This document shows, piece after piece, positions 51,811 to 62,005 of a DNA stretch of 64,000 bases. The first letter of the stretch is position 1; each line of letters opens with the position of its first letter. The position numbers and the translations under genes are program-made. This DNA comes from Aurantimicrobium photophilum (GTDB taxonomy: Bacteria > Actinomycetota > Actinomycetes > Actinomycetales > Microbacteriaceae): the NCBI RefSeq assembly GCF_003194085.1, contig NZ_CP023994.1:558001-622000 (forward strand), given 5' to 3'. The notes under the pieces are model-generated. The model was not told where the DNA came from and did no database searches. It was given only the letters and a program-made list of their open reading frames with translations.

Positions 51811-53172
51811 GTGACCAGGCAAGTTCAGCGCGTAAGGATGTCGCAGTGGGTAGACCCTGCTGCTGTCTACGCTGCGCTGGCAGAAGGTGAACCACGCGCC
51901 GTCTGGCTTGATGCTGGCCCCCACGCCACTGCCGGCTTGTCCTATGTCTCCATACCCACAAAAAAATCCCTCCACGAAAACGTGGACGAGGGGGATGTCA
52001 CCATCTTTGAGCGTCTGCGCTCAGCAGTGGAACATGATTCGACAGTAGACACCTCGGCAGTCCGAGAGGACGGATTTGCCCTGGGTTGGGTGGGATGGCT
52101 GGGTTATGAACTCGCAGCACACACCACCGGAGTCCCTACTGCTCAGGCACGAACCCCAGATGCCCTGTTTGTCTATGTGGATTGGGCCCTGGAGTTTGAT
52201 CACGAGCTTCACACCCTCGATCTCTTGGTACTCGGGGACGATGATGCACTTCAGTCCAGGCTCACTGCTGTAGAAGAGGTATTGAGTACTGCAGATACTC
52301 CTGAAGTAGATGTCGCCGTCACGGCGCAGGCAGCTGCCGTGTCCTGGCGCCACAACCCTCAGGACTATCAATCTCTGGTCCAGCGCTGCCTCGACGCTAT
52401 TACGGCAGGTGATGCCTATCAGCTTTGCCTGACCAACGAAGTGAAGGTTGCGGGAACTTTCGATCCCTTGGAGGTCTATCTGCGCCTGCGTGAGGCTAAT
52501 CCCAGCCACCACGGAGGTCTCATTGTGGTGGATGACATTGCGTTGCTCTCCAGTAGCCCGGAAGTCTTCTTGTCTGTTGATTCTGATGGTCACCTCACCA
52601 CCAAGCCCATCAAGGGAACCAGGCGCCGAGGTGACAATATTGCTCTGGATACCGCGCTCGCAGAAGAACTGCTGGCTAGTGAGAAAGAACGTGCAGAGAA
52701 CCTCATGATTGTGGATCTCATGCGTAATGACGTGGGCAGAGTTGCACAGCTCGGCACAGTGCAGGTGGATTCACTTCTGGAAGTGGAAACCTACGAACAC
52801 GTTCACCAACTGGTTTCTACTGTTTCTGCAGACTTGGCCCACGGCCTGACTGCAGTTGATGCTCTGGAAGCGTGCTTCCCCGCGGGGTCGATGACCGGGG
52901 CTCCCAAAATCAGCGCCATGACGATCCTGCACGGTTTGGAGCAGGGGCCTCGAGGTATCTACTCGGGCGCCTTTGGCTATCTGGGCATTGATGGCGCAGC
53001 AAATCTGGCCATGGTGATTCGCAGCATTGTGCTGACGCCTGAAGGTGCCTCTATTGGCACCGGTGGTGGCATCACCAGTGGTTCTGAGCCACAAGCAGAA
53101 CTTGAAGAAACCTGGGTCAAGGTGGCACCGCTGCTCAGGGCACTAGGGGTCTCTCCAAGCGAGTATTCTTAG
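51811..53172 (+). CDS. pabB: Chorismate-binding enzyme, aminodeoxychorismate synthase component I
   Basis: 453 residues. C-terminal chorismate domain: [49 protein letters not shown] and [10 protein letters not shown]-terminal 150 residues form the TrpE/PabB-type domain. PIKGTRRRG and the divergent aminotransferase IV gene favour PabB over anthranilate synthase TrpE. GTG start; an in-frame later ATG ([10 protein letters not shown]) exists, but the -10 spacing supports the GTG. leuS starts 4 bases after the stop. Confidence 0.88.
   Translation: MTRQVQRVRMSQWVDPAAVYAALAEGEPRAVWLDAGPHATAGLSYVSIPTKKSLHENVDEGDVTIFERLRSAVEHDSTVDTSAVREDGFALGWVGWLGYELAAHTTGVPTAQARTPDALFVYVDWALEFDHELHTLDLLVLGDDDALQSRLTAVEEVLSTADTPEVDVAVTAQAAAVSWRHNPQDYQSLVQRCLDAITAGDAYQLCLTNEVKVAGTFDPLEVYLRLREANPSHHGGLIVVDDIALLSSSPEVFLSVDSDGHLTTKPIKGTRRRGDNIALDTALAEELLASEKERAENLMIVDLMRNDVGRVAQLGTVQVDSLLEVETYEHVHQLVSTVSADLAHGLTAVDALEACFPAGSMTGAPKISAMTILHGLEQGPRGIYSGAFGYLGIDGAANLAMVIRSIVLTPEGASIGTGGGITSGSEPQAELEETWVKVAPLLRALGVSPSEYS
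53164..53169 (+). promoter_or_regulatory. -10 box of leaderless leuS
   Basis: TATTCT, inside the last codons of pabB, ends 7 bases before the leuS ATG at 53177. Confidence 0.35.
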
Positions 53173-53176
53173 AAGG

Positions 53177-55696
53177 ATGTCTGAGAACGAGGGCGCGACC
53201 TATAACTTCGCGGAAATTCAAGAAAAATGGCTTCCTATCTGGGACGAGATCCAGCCATTCCGCTCTGACGACCCCACAGATGAGCGTCCACGCAAGTATG
53301 TGCTCGACATGTTCCCTTACCCCTCCGGTGACCTGCACATGGGTCACGCTGAGGCCTATGCCCTCGGTGACGTGATTGCCCGTTACTGGCGCCACCGTGA
53401 CCACAATGTTCTTCACCCCATTGGCTGGGACTCGTTCGGTCTGCCTGCTGAGAACGCGGCAATCAAGCGCGGACTGAACCCTGTCACCTGGACCTACGAC
53501 AACATCGATCAGCAGAAGCGCTCCATGCGTCGCTATGCCACCAGCTTTGACTGGTCACGCGTCATTCACACCTCAGACCCTGAGTATTACAAGTGGAACC
53601 AGTGGTTGTTCCTGCAGATGTATAAAAAGGGTCTGGCGTATCGCAAGGACAGCTGGGTCAACTGGGACCCCGTAGACCAGACCGTTCTGGCCAACGAGCA
53701 GGTGATGCCTGATGGCACCTCGGAGCGCTCTGGCGCCATCGTGGTGAAGAAGAAGCTCACCCAGTGGTACTTCCGCATCACCGATTACGCAGATCGTCTT
53801 CTCGATGACCTCGACACCCTCGAGGGTCAGTGGCCTGCCAAGGTGCTCACCATGCAGCGCAACTGGATTGGTCGCTCCATCGGTGCTGACGTTGACTTCG
53901 TGATCGAAGGCCGCGAGCAGCCTGTCACGGTCTTCACTACCCGCCCAGACACTCTTCACGGTGCAACATTTATGGTTGTTGCTCCTGATGCAGATTTAGC
54001 TTCTGAGCTGGCTGCTGGTGCAACTCCTGAGATTCAGGCTGCCTTTGCTGACTACCTCACCGAGGTTCAGAAGGCGACGGAAATTGAGCGCCAGGCAACC
54101 GATCGCCCCAAGACCGGTGTCTTCCTGGGGCGTTACGCCATCAACCCGGTCAATGGCGAACGCCTTCCTATCTGGGCTGCAGACTACGTTCTGGCTGACT
54201 ACGGCCACGGTGCTGTGATGGCAGTTCCTGCTCACGACCAGCGCGACCTCGACTTTGCTCGTGCATATGACTTGCCCATCAAGATCGTCGTGGATGTTCC
54301 TGCAGGAACAGACGAAGACGGCAACGTCATTGATAACAACCCTGCCGTGACCGGAATTGCCACCGGCGGCGAAGGAAAGCTCATCAACTCAGGAGAGCTG
54401 GATGGTCTCACCAAGAAGGATGCGATTGCCAAGGCAATCGAGATTCTTACTCAGCGTGGCACCGGTAAGGCAGCCAAGAACTTCCGTCTGCGCGACTGGC
54501 TCATCTCTCGTCAGCGTTACTGGGGAACTCCTATCCCCATCATCCACGCGGAAGATGGCACCGAGATTCCGGTTCCTGAAGACCAGCTCCCGGTTGTTCT
54601 TCCTCCCACTGAAGGTCTCAACCTTCAGCCCAAGGGTTCGTCACCACTTGGTGCTGCTGAAGACTGGGTAAACGTCCCCAACCCGATTGATGGCAGCCCT
54701 GCTCGTCGCGACCCCGACACCATGGACACCTTCGTGGATAGCTCCTGGTACTTCCTGCGCTTCTTGTCGCCGAACGATGATACTCAGGCATTTGATCCTG
54801 CAGAAGCAAAGAAGTGGGCACCGGTTGACCAGTATGTCGGTGGTGTGACTCACGCCATTCTTCACCTGCTCTATGCCCGTTTCATCACCAAGGTTCTCTT
54901 CGACCTCGGCTTCATCGACTTTGAAGAGCCCTTCACTAACCTGCTCAACCAGGGCATGGTGCTCATGGAAGGCTCCGCAATGAGCAAGTCCAAGGGCAAC
55001 ATTGTGAAGCTCTCAGAACAGCTAGAAGAACACGGTGTGGATGCTGTGCGACTGACCATGGCCTTCGCTGGTCCTCCAGAGGACGACATTGACTGGGCAG
55101 ATGTTTCTCCTGCCGCCAGCAACCGTTTCTTGGCTCGTGCCTGGCGTATTGCTCAGGATGTTTCCAGTGCTCCTGGTGTGGACTTCGCTGGGGGAGATAA
55201 GGCATTGCGCAAGGCAACCCATCACCTCCTTGCAGAAGCTCCAGGACTCATTGAGAGCTTCAAGTTCAACGTTCTCGTCGCACGCCTGATGGAACACGTC
55301 AACGTGACCCGCAAGGCCATTGACTCTGGTGTTGGTGCAGCTGATCCTGCTGTGCGCGAATCAGCAGAGACTATCGCCATGATGCTGGACCTCTACGCTC
55401 CTTACACCGCAGAAGACATGTGGGCAGCCCTTGGGCACAAACCTGCAGTTGCTCACGCTGTGTGGCCTGCGGCAGACCCAGCGCTACTGGTTCAGGACTC
55501 GGTGACCTGTGTAGTTCAGGTTGATGGCAAGGTGCGTGACCGTCTCGACGTTGCTCCAGATATTGCGGAAGCAGATCTCGAAGCACAGGCCCGTGAACTT
55601 GCCGGTGTTGTTCGAGCACTCGAAGGTCGCGAGATCGTCAACGTGATTGTGCGTGCACCCAAGATCGTGAGCATTGCCACCAAGCCTTCGGCTTAG
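53177..55696 (+). CDS. leuS: Leucyl-tRNA synthetase
   Basis: Class I synthetase, 839 residues. HIGH motif as [15 protein letters not shown] (about 50-64), CP1 editing domain with [13 protein letters not shown], zinc/leucine-specific insert region, KMSKS as AMSKSKGN near residue 597, and a C-terminal anticodon-binding plus LeuS-specific end. Normal bacterial length. It is convergent with pknL; the 18-base gap holds only a short CCGC-GTTA-GCGG hairpin. Confidence 0.97.
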   Translation: MSENEGATYNFAEIQEKWLPIWDEIQPFRSDDPTDERPRKYVLDMFPYPSGDLHMGHAEAYALGDVIARYWRHRDHNVLHPIGWDSFGLPAENAAIKRGLNPVTWTYDNIDQQKRSMRRYATSFDWSRVIHTSDPEYYKWNQWLFLQMYKKGLAYRKDSWVNWDPVDQTVLANEQVMPDGTSERSGAIVVKKKLTQWYFRITDYADRLLDDLDTLEGQWPAKVLTMQRNWIGRSIGADVDFVIEGREQPVTVFTTRPDTLHGATFMVVAPDADLASELAAGATPEIQAAFADYLTEVQKATEIERQATDRPKTGVFLGRYAINPVNGERLPIWAADYVLADYGHGAVMAVPAHDQRDLDFARAYDLPIKIVVDVPAGTDEDGNVIDNNPAVTGIATGGEGKLINSGELDGLTKKDAIAKAIEILTQRGTGKAAKNFRLRDWLISRQRYWGTPIPIIHAEDGTEIPVPEDQLPVVLPPTEGLNLQPKGSSPLGAAEDWVNVPNPIDGSPARRDPDTMDTFVDSSWYFLRFLSPNDDTQAFDPAEAKKWAPVDQYVGGVTHAILHLLYARFITKVLFDLGFIDFEEPFTNLLNQGMVLMEGSAMSKSKGNIVKLSEQLEEHGVDAVRLTMAFAGPPEDDIDWADVSPAASNRFLARAWRIAQDVSSAPGVDFAGGDKALRKATHHLLAEAPGLIESFKFNVLVARLMEHVNVTRKAIDSGVGAADPAVRESAETIAMMLDLYAPYTAEDMWAALGHKPAVAHAVWPAADPALLVQDSVTCVVQVDGKVRDRLDVAPDIAEADLEAQARELAGVVRALEGREIVNVIVRAPKIVSIATKPSA

Positions 55697-55714
55697 TGAT
55701 TTTTCTCTTCCGCG

Positions 55715-57619
55715 TTAGCGGTTAGAGATTGTGACGACGGCGCCGCGCTTCGCTTGGCTATCGCCTGCGGGGCTTTGGCTTCGAACTGCCTTGGCATCCC
55801 ACAGTTCTTGGTCAACTTCGGTTGCAAAACCAAAGCCAGCTGCCTGGAGGACAGCAATTGCGTCCTTGATGGACTTTCCAACAACGTTGGGCACGGTAAC
55901 CAGGTCAGGTCCCTTTGAAACGACGAGGGTCACATTTGTTCCCTTGGTGACAACACCTTCAGGAACTGCGAGTGAGATCACAGTGCCCTTAGCGACATCG
56001 CTGAATTCTTCATTGGTTGCACCGACCACGAGACCCGCATCTGTGAGCGCCTTTGTTGCATCGGCAACACTCAAGCCGTCAACGGGGGGAATAGCTCCGA
56101 GGGAGACGACGAACTGAACTTCGCCACCGACGGGATACTTCGCAGGCAAGGGCTGGCCCTTGCCATCAAGGGCTGCAATCACAGAACCCTTGGTAACATC
56201 TGCAGAGAATTGTTCAGCGGGGTCCTTGAGTTTGAAGCCCAACTCTTGTGACTTCTTCTTGGCATCTGCTTCCGTCATGCCAGCAAATGCAGGAGTGTCC
56301 ACAATTTTGGGGCCCAGTGAGACCATGATCTTCACCGTTGCGCCACGTGTGATGGTACTTCCACCCTTGGGGTCAGTGTCAATGACCTTGCCCACGGCAA
56401 CAGTGGAGTCGTTCGCTTCGACCACTTTGGCGGTAAAGCCAGCTTCTTCGACCAGCTTCTGAGCATCGGCGGGAGCCATTCCTGCAGTCGCAGGAATCGT
56501 GGCTAGGGAACCTGGGCCAGAGCTAAAGAACCAGCCAGCTGTGGCGCCCAGAACGGCTAGAACAATGGTGATGCCAAAAATCCAGAAGCCACGACTACGT
56601 CGTGTGGAGGAAATCTCCTTCAGGGCGGCCACGGGATTATCGATGGGGACCTTGCGGTTCAGGCCAGCGAGAGCTCCTGTGCCGATGGCCTGTGTCTCAT
56701 CGTCAGAACCAATCAACATTCCGGCAGGCATAACCATGGTCTGCTGGGTTGAAAGGTCCTGGTAGCTCGAACCGGTGCGAATCACTTTCTCAGCTTGGAG
56801 AAGTTTGTCGAGCAGAATCCCTGCATTCTCAGGTCTGCCGTCGGGGGAGCGAGTAGTTGCCCACTCCACAATCTCATCAAGTTCGACTGGAATGGCTGGG
56901 TTGGAAGCTGAAGGGGCAGGGACCTTATCGTTGGCGTGTTGGTATGCCACAGCCATGGGCTGTTCACCCTTGAAGGGCTGCTCGCCGGTGAGCATTTCAT
57001 ACATCATGATGCCGATGGCATAGATGTCACTGCGGGCATCTGCGACACCACGAGTCAAGAGTTCGGGGGAGAGGTACGCGATGGTGCCGAGCAGCGCCTG
57101 ACCGGATGCCGTGTTGGCAGTGGTTGCTCGAGCTAGACCGAAGTCACCGAGTTTGATGCGACCGTCATCAGCGAGCAGAACGTTCTCCGGCTTGAGGTCG
57201 CGGTGAACAATGCCTGACTCGTGCGCGGCGGCAAGGCCCTGCAGAACCGCATCCATGATGTCGACAGTTTGCTCTGGGGTGAGCTTGCCGTAGTCCTTGA
57301 GGAGATCGCGCAGAGTAATACCTGGCAGGTATTCCATCACCAGGTAGGCCATGTCTGAATCTTGACCTTGGTCAAAAACATTCACCACATTGGGATGTGC
57401 AAGCCTCGCTGCAGAGCGAGCTTCCTGGACGAAGCGTGCTTTGAATGCGCTGTCGTCAGCCAGGTGACCGTGCATAATCTTGACCGCAACCCGACGCTCG
57501 AGGCGAAGATCAGTGGCGAGATAGACGGTTGCCATGCCACCGCGGGCAATGCGCGACTTGACCTGGTATCTGCCGTCGATAAGACGACCGATCATGGGGT
57601 CTTCGGCGGCAATAGTCAC
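55715..57619 (-). CDS. pknL: Serine/threonine protein kinase with PASTA repeats (PknL type)
   Basis: 634 residues. N-terminal eukaryotic-type kinase (about 12-275): glycine loop IARGGMATVY, catalytic HRDLKPENVLL, DFGLA and ELLTRGVADARSD. A single membrane helix is near 345-366. Outside, about four PASTA domains (to 634) bind peptidoglycan fragments. PknB is a possible alternative name, but the neighbours Rv2175c-like and idsA match the pknL locus. GTG start with -10 TAGACT 6 bases upstream. Confidence 0.88.
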   Translation of the reverse strand: MTIAAEDPMIGRLIDGRYQVKSRIARGGMATVYLATDLRLERRVAVKIMHGHLADDSAFKARFVQEARSAARLAHPNVVNVFDQGQDSDMAYLVMEYLPGITLRDLLKDYGKLTPEQTVDIMDAVLQGLAAAHESGIVHRDLKPENVLLADDGRIKLGDFGLARATTANTASGQALLGTIAYLSPELLTRGVADARSDIYAIGIMMYEMLTGEQPFKGEQPMAVAYQHANDKVPAPSASNPAIPVELDEIVEWATTRSPDGRPENAGILLDKLLQAEKVIRTGSSYQDLSTQQTMVMPAGMLIGSDDETQAIGTGALAGLNRKVPIDNPVAALKEISSTRRSRGFWIFGITIVLAVLGATAGWFFSSGPGSLATIPATAGMAPADAQKLVEEAGFTAKVVEANDSTVAVGKVIDTDPKGGSTITRGATVKIMVSLGPKIVDTPAFAGMTEADAKKKSQELGFKLKDPAEQFSADVTKGSVIAALDGKGQPLPAKYPVGGEVQFVVSLGAIPPVDGLSVADATKALTDAGLVVGATNEEFSDVAKGTVISLAVPEGVVTKGTNVTLVVSKGPDLVTVPNVVGKSIKDAIAVLQAAGFGFATEVDQELWDAKAVRSQSPAGDSQAKRGAVVTISNR

Positions 57620-57625
57620 AACGCG

Positions 57626-57631
57626 AGTCTA
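57626..57631 (-). promoter_or_regulatory. -10 box of leaderless pknL
   Basis: TAGACT on the minus strand ends 6 bases before the GTG at 57619. Confidence 0.4.
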
Positions 57632-57671
57632 TGTAAGAGAAGTGGGCAAAACGCTGAGAAACACCGGCGTT

Positions 57672-58283
57672 TTACGCGCTGGCAACAGCGGGCATGCTGC
57701 TCATCAGACCTGCGTCTGGAATTACGAGTCGTTGGCCGACAACGAGGCGGCTGGAACGGTCAAGACCGTTGGCCGTCATGATGGCACGTGGCTGCACACC
57801 ATAGCTTCGAGCAATGGCTTCAAGAGTTTCACCAGAAGACACGTTGTGGCGGGTAATGCTTTCGCCTACTTCTGCAGATTCGGTACCACTAGTGGAGGCA
57901 GGGATGTTGAGCTGTTGGCCGGCGAACATCATGGTTTTCCAGCTCAAACCGTTAGCTGCGAGCAGTTCTGCAGAAGAGATTCCGTGAAGCTGAGCAATGC
58001 TCCGCAGGGTGTCTCCGGCAACCACGGTGTATTTATTTGCGCGAAGTACTGCAGCGGTGGAGTGCGTTACTGAACTCTGTTGGGGAGAGTTCCCCGCATT
58101 AGCTTTGGGAAGTTTGTCTACCTTGGGCAGTTGATCTGCCGAGGCGGACTGAGCCGTGAAGATCATGCTGGTTACTGCGGCGAGTGCAACAGGAATAGCG
58201 GCAATCTTCTTTATTTTGCGGGCTTTTGGAAGGGTCGCTGAGGAAAGCGCCTCATGGTTGGATCGATAGTTTCGACCGGACAT
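57672..58283 (-). CDS. Secreted LysM-domain protein
   Basis: 203 residues. A basic start and hydrophobic signal (about residues 25-48, ending ASADQ) suggest export. Two LysM domains follow (YTVVAGDTLRSIAQLHGIS near 85-130 and HNVSSGETLEAIARSYGV near 145-190), which bind peptidoglycan; no hydrolase domain is attached. Start ATG 58283 has a GGAG site; GTG 58289 is an alternative. Lying beside pknL, it may help the kinase sense the wall or hold another enzyme. Confidence 0.85.
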   Translation of the reverse strand: MSGRNYRSNHEALSSATLPKARKIKKIAAIPVALAAVTSMIFTAQSASADQLPKVDKLPKANAGNSPQQSSVTHSTAAVLRANKYTVVAGDTLRSIAQLHGISSAELLAANGLSWKTMMFAGQQLNIPASTSGTESAEVGESITRHNVSSGETLEAIARSYGVQPRAIMTANGLDRSSRLVVGQRLVIPDAGLMSSMPAVASA

Positions 58284-58417
58284 GCACACACTCCTCTCCC
58301 CATTAAAAGATTCGCTCAGTCTCTACCTCAGCTTGAAGGTTAACGTGGAGTGAATTCGGCGTGTCGCAGTTTCGGTCTGGGTTCGCGCGGGGTGGCTACC
58401 TATGGCACGCTTATCTC

Positions 58418-58762
58418 GTGGCTAACGCAAAAACACCCCAGACCCAATGGCTGACAATCCCTGACCTCATGGAGGTCCTCGGGCTCAACCAAAGCCAGGT
58501 TCGTCGCCTCATAGAAGACAACATCCTTGCTGCCAAGCGAGTAGATGGTGTGCTCAAGGTTCCTGCGGACTTCATTCACGAAGGCGAGCCTCTGCCGGCA
58601 CTACAGGGAACCATTGTTCTCCTGCGCGATGTGGGCTTCGACGGTGACGAGCTCGTTGATTGGCTCATCTCGGAAGAAGAAAGCCTCACAGTTTCTCCAG
58701 TAGACGCCCTTAAGGCAGGCCGCAAGGCAGAAGTGCGACGTATCGCACAAGCACTTCTCTAA
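58418..58762 (+). CDS. Rv2175c-like DNA-binding protein
   Basis: 114 residues with a winged helix-turn-helix (WLTIPDLMEVLGLNQSQVRR, about residues 10-60), and an Rv2175c C-terminal block with GFDGDELVDWLISEEESL. In M. tuberculosis Rv2175c is a DNA-binding substrate of PknL, encoded beside it; the same neighbours here strengthen the call. Start chosen at GTG 58418, where homology begins; a longer frame to 58361 is not conserved. CACGCT lies 6 bases upstream, an imperfect leaderless -10. Confidence 0.82.
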   Translation: MANAKTPQTQWLTIPDLMEVLGLNQSQVRRLIEDNILAAKRVDGVLKVPADFIHEGEPLPALQGTIVLLRDVGFDGDELVDWLISEEESLTVSPVDALKAGRKAEVRRIAQALL

Positions 58763-58772
58763 CGAGAAATGC

Positions 58773-59852
58773 TTAAGAAGCTCGTTGGGACACGAGCGCT
58801 GCCAGCTGAGTCAAGCCTTGAGTTGCAAGCTCACTAAATCCGGCAGAGGCGATCGCTTTCTGTGCCAACACAACCTGCTGCTCGATGACTTCTTCAAGCT
58901 TGTCCACGGCACCGGTGTTCGTCAGGGTTGCCTGCAGCATTGAGATTTGGCTGTCATCAAGATCTGAATCTCCCAACAGCTCATCCATCAAGCGAATAGC
59001 CGTGGCAGGAAGCTCTTGTTGAGCCAGAGCGATGAGAACTGTTCGCTTTCCCTCGCGCAGGTCGTCACCTGCAGGCTTGCCGGTGACGGCAGGGTCGCCA
59101 AAGACACCGAGAAGATCATCTCGCAGTTGGAAGGCGATACCCAGGGGTAAACCAATTGCTCGGAGAGACTCGAGCTGTTCAGGAGTGGCGCCACCGAGAG
59201 CTGCACCAATAACCAGGGGAGCCTCGATGGAGTACTTTGCTGACTTGTAGACAACCACACGCTGTGCCCGGGTGAGGGCATCCAGTTTGTCGATGACAGG
59301 CCAGGCACGTTCTTCGACAATGTCGAGATATTGGCCTGCGGTGACATCAATACGCATGCGGTCAAACTCAATACGAGAAGCGCGCACCGCGGGGCGGTTT
59401 GTTTCTGCCGCAATACCCGTGGAGAACAACTCATCGCTAAAAGCCAGCAGCAGGTCACCAAAGAGTAGGGCAGAAGAAGTACCGAAATCTTCGCTTGTGC
59501 CAGCCCAGCCAGATTCGCGGTGCAGCTTTTCAAAGCGACGGTGAGCTGAAGGAGCACCTCGACGAGTGTCGGACTTATCCATGATGTCGTCGTGAACCAG
59601 GGCGGCAGCGTGGAAAATCTCTAACGCGCTCGCCACATCGATGACGTGATCAGGAGTGGACTCGTTCTGAGTGCCATATCCCAGGAGTGCACAACGCGCA
59701 CGGAAGCGCTTTCCGCCGCTGAGAAACTCCCGTGAAAACTCCAAGAATGGTTCCAAATCAGGGGAAACCTCACGCACAATGGATTCACGGTCAGTGATGA
59801 ACTGGTCCAGACGAGTATTTACTCGCTCAACCCATGTGTCTTGGTCACGCAT
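58773..59852 (-). CDS. idsA: Polyprenyl diphosphate synthase (IdsA type)
   Basis: Makes geranylgeranyl or longer diphosphates for quinones and lipid carriers. 359 residues; first aspartate-rich motif DDIMDKSDTRRG (about 91-102), second motif RDDLLGVFGD (about 243-252), and GKR (SGGKRFRARCA). ATG 59852 has -10 TAGGCT 6 bases upstream. The pairing with pknL and the Rv2175c-like gene matches the M. tuberculosis Rv2173-Rv2176 region. Product chain length cannot be told from sequence by eye. Confidence 0.92.
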   Translation of the reverse strand: MRDQDTWVERVNTRLDQFITDRESIVREVSPDLEPFLEFSREFLSGGKRFRARCALLGYGTQNESTPDHVIDVASALEIFHAAALVHDDIMDKSDTRRGAPSAHRRFEKLHRESGWAGTSEDFGTSSALLFGDLLLAFSDELFSTGIAAETNRPAVRASRIEFDRMRIDVTAGQYLDIVEERAWPVIDKLDALTRAQRVVVYKSAKYSIEAPLVIGAALGGATPEQLESLRAIGLPLGIAFQLRDDLLGVFGDPAVTGKPAGDDLREGKRTVLIALAQQELPATAIRLMDELLGDSDLDDSQISMLQATLTNTGAVDKLEEVIEQQVVLAQKAIASAGFSELATQGLTQLAALVSQRAS

Positions 59853-59858
59853 GCGCCT

Positions 59859-59864
59859 AGCCTA
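59859..59864 (-). promoter_or_regulatory. -10 box of leaderless idsA
   Basis: TAGGCT on the minus strand ends 6 bases before the ATG at 59852. Confidence 0.45.
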
Positions 59865-59928
59865 TCTAGGCCAGCGCAGGTACACTGGGACTTCGAACAC
59901 TTCTCACCATCAACCAAGGAGGAAACAC

Positions 59929-60285
59929 ATGCCACTGTCCGAGCATGAACAACGACTCCTGGATGAGATGGAGCGTAACCTCTATGGTCACGACGCAGAT
60001 GTGACTTCGACCGCTTTCGTGGGAATGCCTCGTCCCAACTACCGCGCAATTGTGTTGGGTGTCCTCATCGCGCTCGCCGGTTTGGGTGGTTTGCTCGCTG
60101 GTGTCATGACCCACATGATTGTGATCGGCATCGTGGGATTTGTTCTTATGTTTGTTGGTGTACTTGTGGCTGCAAAGCCAGGTGCACCTGCCTCTCCGAC
60201 GGACAAGAAGCCTCGCTCAGCTGGAAGCTCCTTCATGCAGCGCATGGAACAGCGTTGGGATGAGCGCGATGGTGGCCGCCTCTAG
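59929..60285 (+). CDS. DUF3040 membrane protein
   Basis: 118-residue actinobacterial protein upstream of mraZ. Family start MPLSEHEQRLLDEMERNL, then two membrane helices (about residues 40-82), and a basic/charged tail (FMQRMEQRWDERDGG). Start chosen at ATG 59929 with AAGGAGG 7 bases upstream; the frame is open further but antisense to idsA. Function unknown. A terminator follows 20 bases after the stop. Confidence 0.92.
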   Translation: MPLSEHEQRLLDEMERNLYGHDADVTSTAFVGMPRPNYRAIVLGVLIALAGLGGLLAGVMTHMIVIGIVGFVLMFVGVLVAAKPGAPASPTDKKPRSAGSSFMQRMEQRWDERDGGRL

Positions 60286-60304
60286 CTGATTCGCCGCCCA
60301 CACT

Positions 60305-60329
60305 AACCGCCTTTCGGGGCGGTTTTTTT
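60305..60329 (+). terminator. Intrinsic terminator after DUF3040 gene
   Basis: AACCGCC (60305-60311), loop TTTCGG, GGCGGTT (60318-60324), followed by T-run TTTTT. Flanking CACAC/GTGTG can lengthen the stem. Confidence 0.85.
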
Positions 60330-60450
60330 GTGTGCCCAAACCGATCCAGGTTAATCCCTTTGCCTCCATTTCCCTCCACCTACTTAAACCCTGTAAATTA
60401 GCGGATATCTCGACACGCCGACCAGAAAATATGGGTAATTTTTAAAACTT

Positions 60451-60480
60451 GTGGCTGGAAGTGGAGTAAAGTGGAGAAAT
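60451..60480 (+). promoter_or_regulatory. MraZ boxes: three 10-base direct repeats
   Basis: GTGGCTGGAA, GTGGAGTAAA, GTGGAGAAAT in tandem, 37-66 bases before mraZ. MraZ binds such spaced repeats to control its own cluster. TTTAAAAC (60441-60448) just upstream may be the -10. A related decamer GTGGAGGGAA lies inverted at 60370-60379. Confidence 0.7.
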
Positions 60481-60516
60481 CACCAACAAGGCCGGTTGTG
60501 AAAGGGGGTGACGCAG

Positions 60517-60948
60517 ATGTTCTTAGGAACTCATTCACCCAAACTCGATGACAAGGGACGCGTCATCCTGCCCGCGAAATTCCGCAACGAACTGGCTGAG
60601 GGCATCGTGGTGACCCGCGGCCAAGAGAACTGCCTTTACGTCTTCAGCGCTGCTGAGTTCAACGACCTGCACGAGAAGATCCGCCAGGCACCTGTGACCA
60701 GCAAGTCAGCTCGTGACTTCCTGCGTGTATTCCTCTCAGGAGCCAGCTCTGAAACTCCAGATAGCCAGAACCGCATCACCCTCCCTGCCAACCTGCGTCA
60801 GTACGCCGGGCTAGACCGCGACCTCACCGTCATCGGTGCGGGTAACCGAGTAGAGATTTGGGACACCGAGGCCTGGAACACCTACCTCGCTGCCAACGAA
60901 GAAGCCTTCTCCAACACCACGGAGGAGGTGATTCCTGGACTCTTCTAG
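60517..60948 (+). CDS. mraZ: Transcriptional regulator MraZ
   Basis: 143-residue SpoVT/AbrB-like DNA-binding protein that controls the division and cell-wall cluster. Two DxK-GR swapped hairpin motifs: [15 protein letters not shown] (about 9-23) and [12 protein letters not shown] later. Start ATG 60517 has AAAGGGGGTG about 8 bases upstream; a GTG at 60508 would overlap the ribosome site. rsmH follows after 103 bases. Confidence 0.96.
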   Translation: MFLGTHSPKLDDKGRVILPAKFRNELAEGIVVTRGQENCLYVFSAAEFNDLHEKIRQAPVTSKSARDFLRVFLSGASSETPDSQNRITLPANLRQYAGLDRDLTVIGAGNRVEIWDTEAWNTYLAANEEAFSNTTEEVIPGLF

Positions 60949-61051
60949 TCCTTAGGTTCTGACTCCCAGCCTGTGCACCCTGACTCCACTTCCCCGGATG
61001 CAGGTTGACCTGGATGGGGATCAGAATCTAGGGCCACATTCCAGACTCGTT

Positions 61052-62005
61052 ATGACTCTCAACGACATTCACACCCCCGTACTCCTCGAACGCTGTGTCG
61101 AGCTTCTTGCTCCTGCACTCGAGAAGCCTGGTGCTGTACTGGTCGATGCCACCTTGGGTATGGGCGGCCACTCCGAAGCTTTCCTCACTCGCTTCCCTGA
61201 ACTCACTCTCGTGGGTCTTGACCGTGACACTGACGCTCTGGCTATCGCCGGTGAGCGCCTGGCTCGCTTCGGTGACCGCGTTCACCTGGTCCACACCGTG
61301 TATGACGGTATCGCTGACGCGCTTGATGGCTTAGGTATAACTTCTGTTGACGGCATTCTGTTCGACCTCGGTGTTTCCTCATTGCAGCTTGACCGCGCAG
61401 AGCGTGGCTTTGCCTACTCACAGGATGCGCCGCTGGACATGCGCATGAACCAAACCGAGGGCATCACCGCCGCGGACGTCATCGCAACTTACAGCGAGCA
61501 CGAACTGCGTAACATCTTCCACAAGTATGGAGATGAGAAGCTCTCTGCTCGCTATGCCAAGGCCATTGTGACCAACCGCGAGATCGAACCCATTACGCGT
61601 TCCGGTCAGCTCGTTCACATTCTGACTGTGGCAACCCCCGCAGCGCTCTCTCACTCCGGTCACCCCGCTAAGCGCGTCTTCCAGGCGTTGCGCATTGAAG
61701 TGAACCAGGAACTCTCTGTTCTCGAAACCGCGATTCCAGCGGCACTGGGCAAGTTGGCACTCGGTGGCCGCATCGTGGTCATGTCGTATCAATCCCTCGA
61801 AGATCGCATCGTCAAGGGATTCCTGCAGACCGGAGCTGCATCTTCAGCACCTGTTGGCCTTCCCGTCGAACTTGAACAGTTCAAGCCCGAACTCAAACTT
61901 CTCGTCCGTGGTGCAGAACTTGCTAGCGACGAAGAAAAAGCACGTAATCCTCGTGCCACGCCAGTACGTCTGCGTGCCGCCGAACGAATCAAGGTGGCGG
62001 CATGA
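61052..62005 (+). CDS. rsmH: 16S rRNA (cytosine1402-N4)-methyltransferase
   Basis: Methylates C1402 in the ribosomal P site. 317 residues; [14 protein letters not shown] start, SAM motif [43 protein letters not shown] and the [11 protein letters not shown] block. ATG 61052 chosen because homology begins there; TTGACC at 61006 with TAGGGC near 61030 could be a local promoter. The stop overlaps the ftsL start (ATGA). Confidence 0.95.
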   Translation: MTLNDIHTPVLLERCVELLAPALEKPGAVLVDATLGMGGHSEAFLTRFPELTLVGLDRDTDALAIAGERLARFGDRVHLVHTVYDGIADALDGLGITSVDGILFDLGVSSLQLDRAERGFAYSQDAPLDMRMNQTEGITAADVIATYSEHELRNIFHKYGDEKLSARYAKAIVTNREIEPITRSGQLVHILTVATPAALSHSGHPAKRVFQALRIEVNQELSVLETAIPAALGKLALGGRIVVMSYQSLEDRIVKGFLQTGAASSAPVGLPVELEQFKPELKLLVRGAELASDEEKARNPRATPVRLRAAERIKVAA

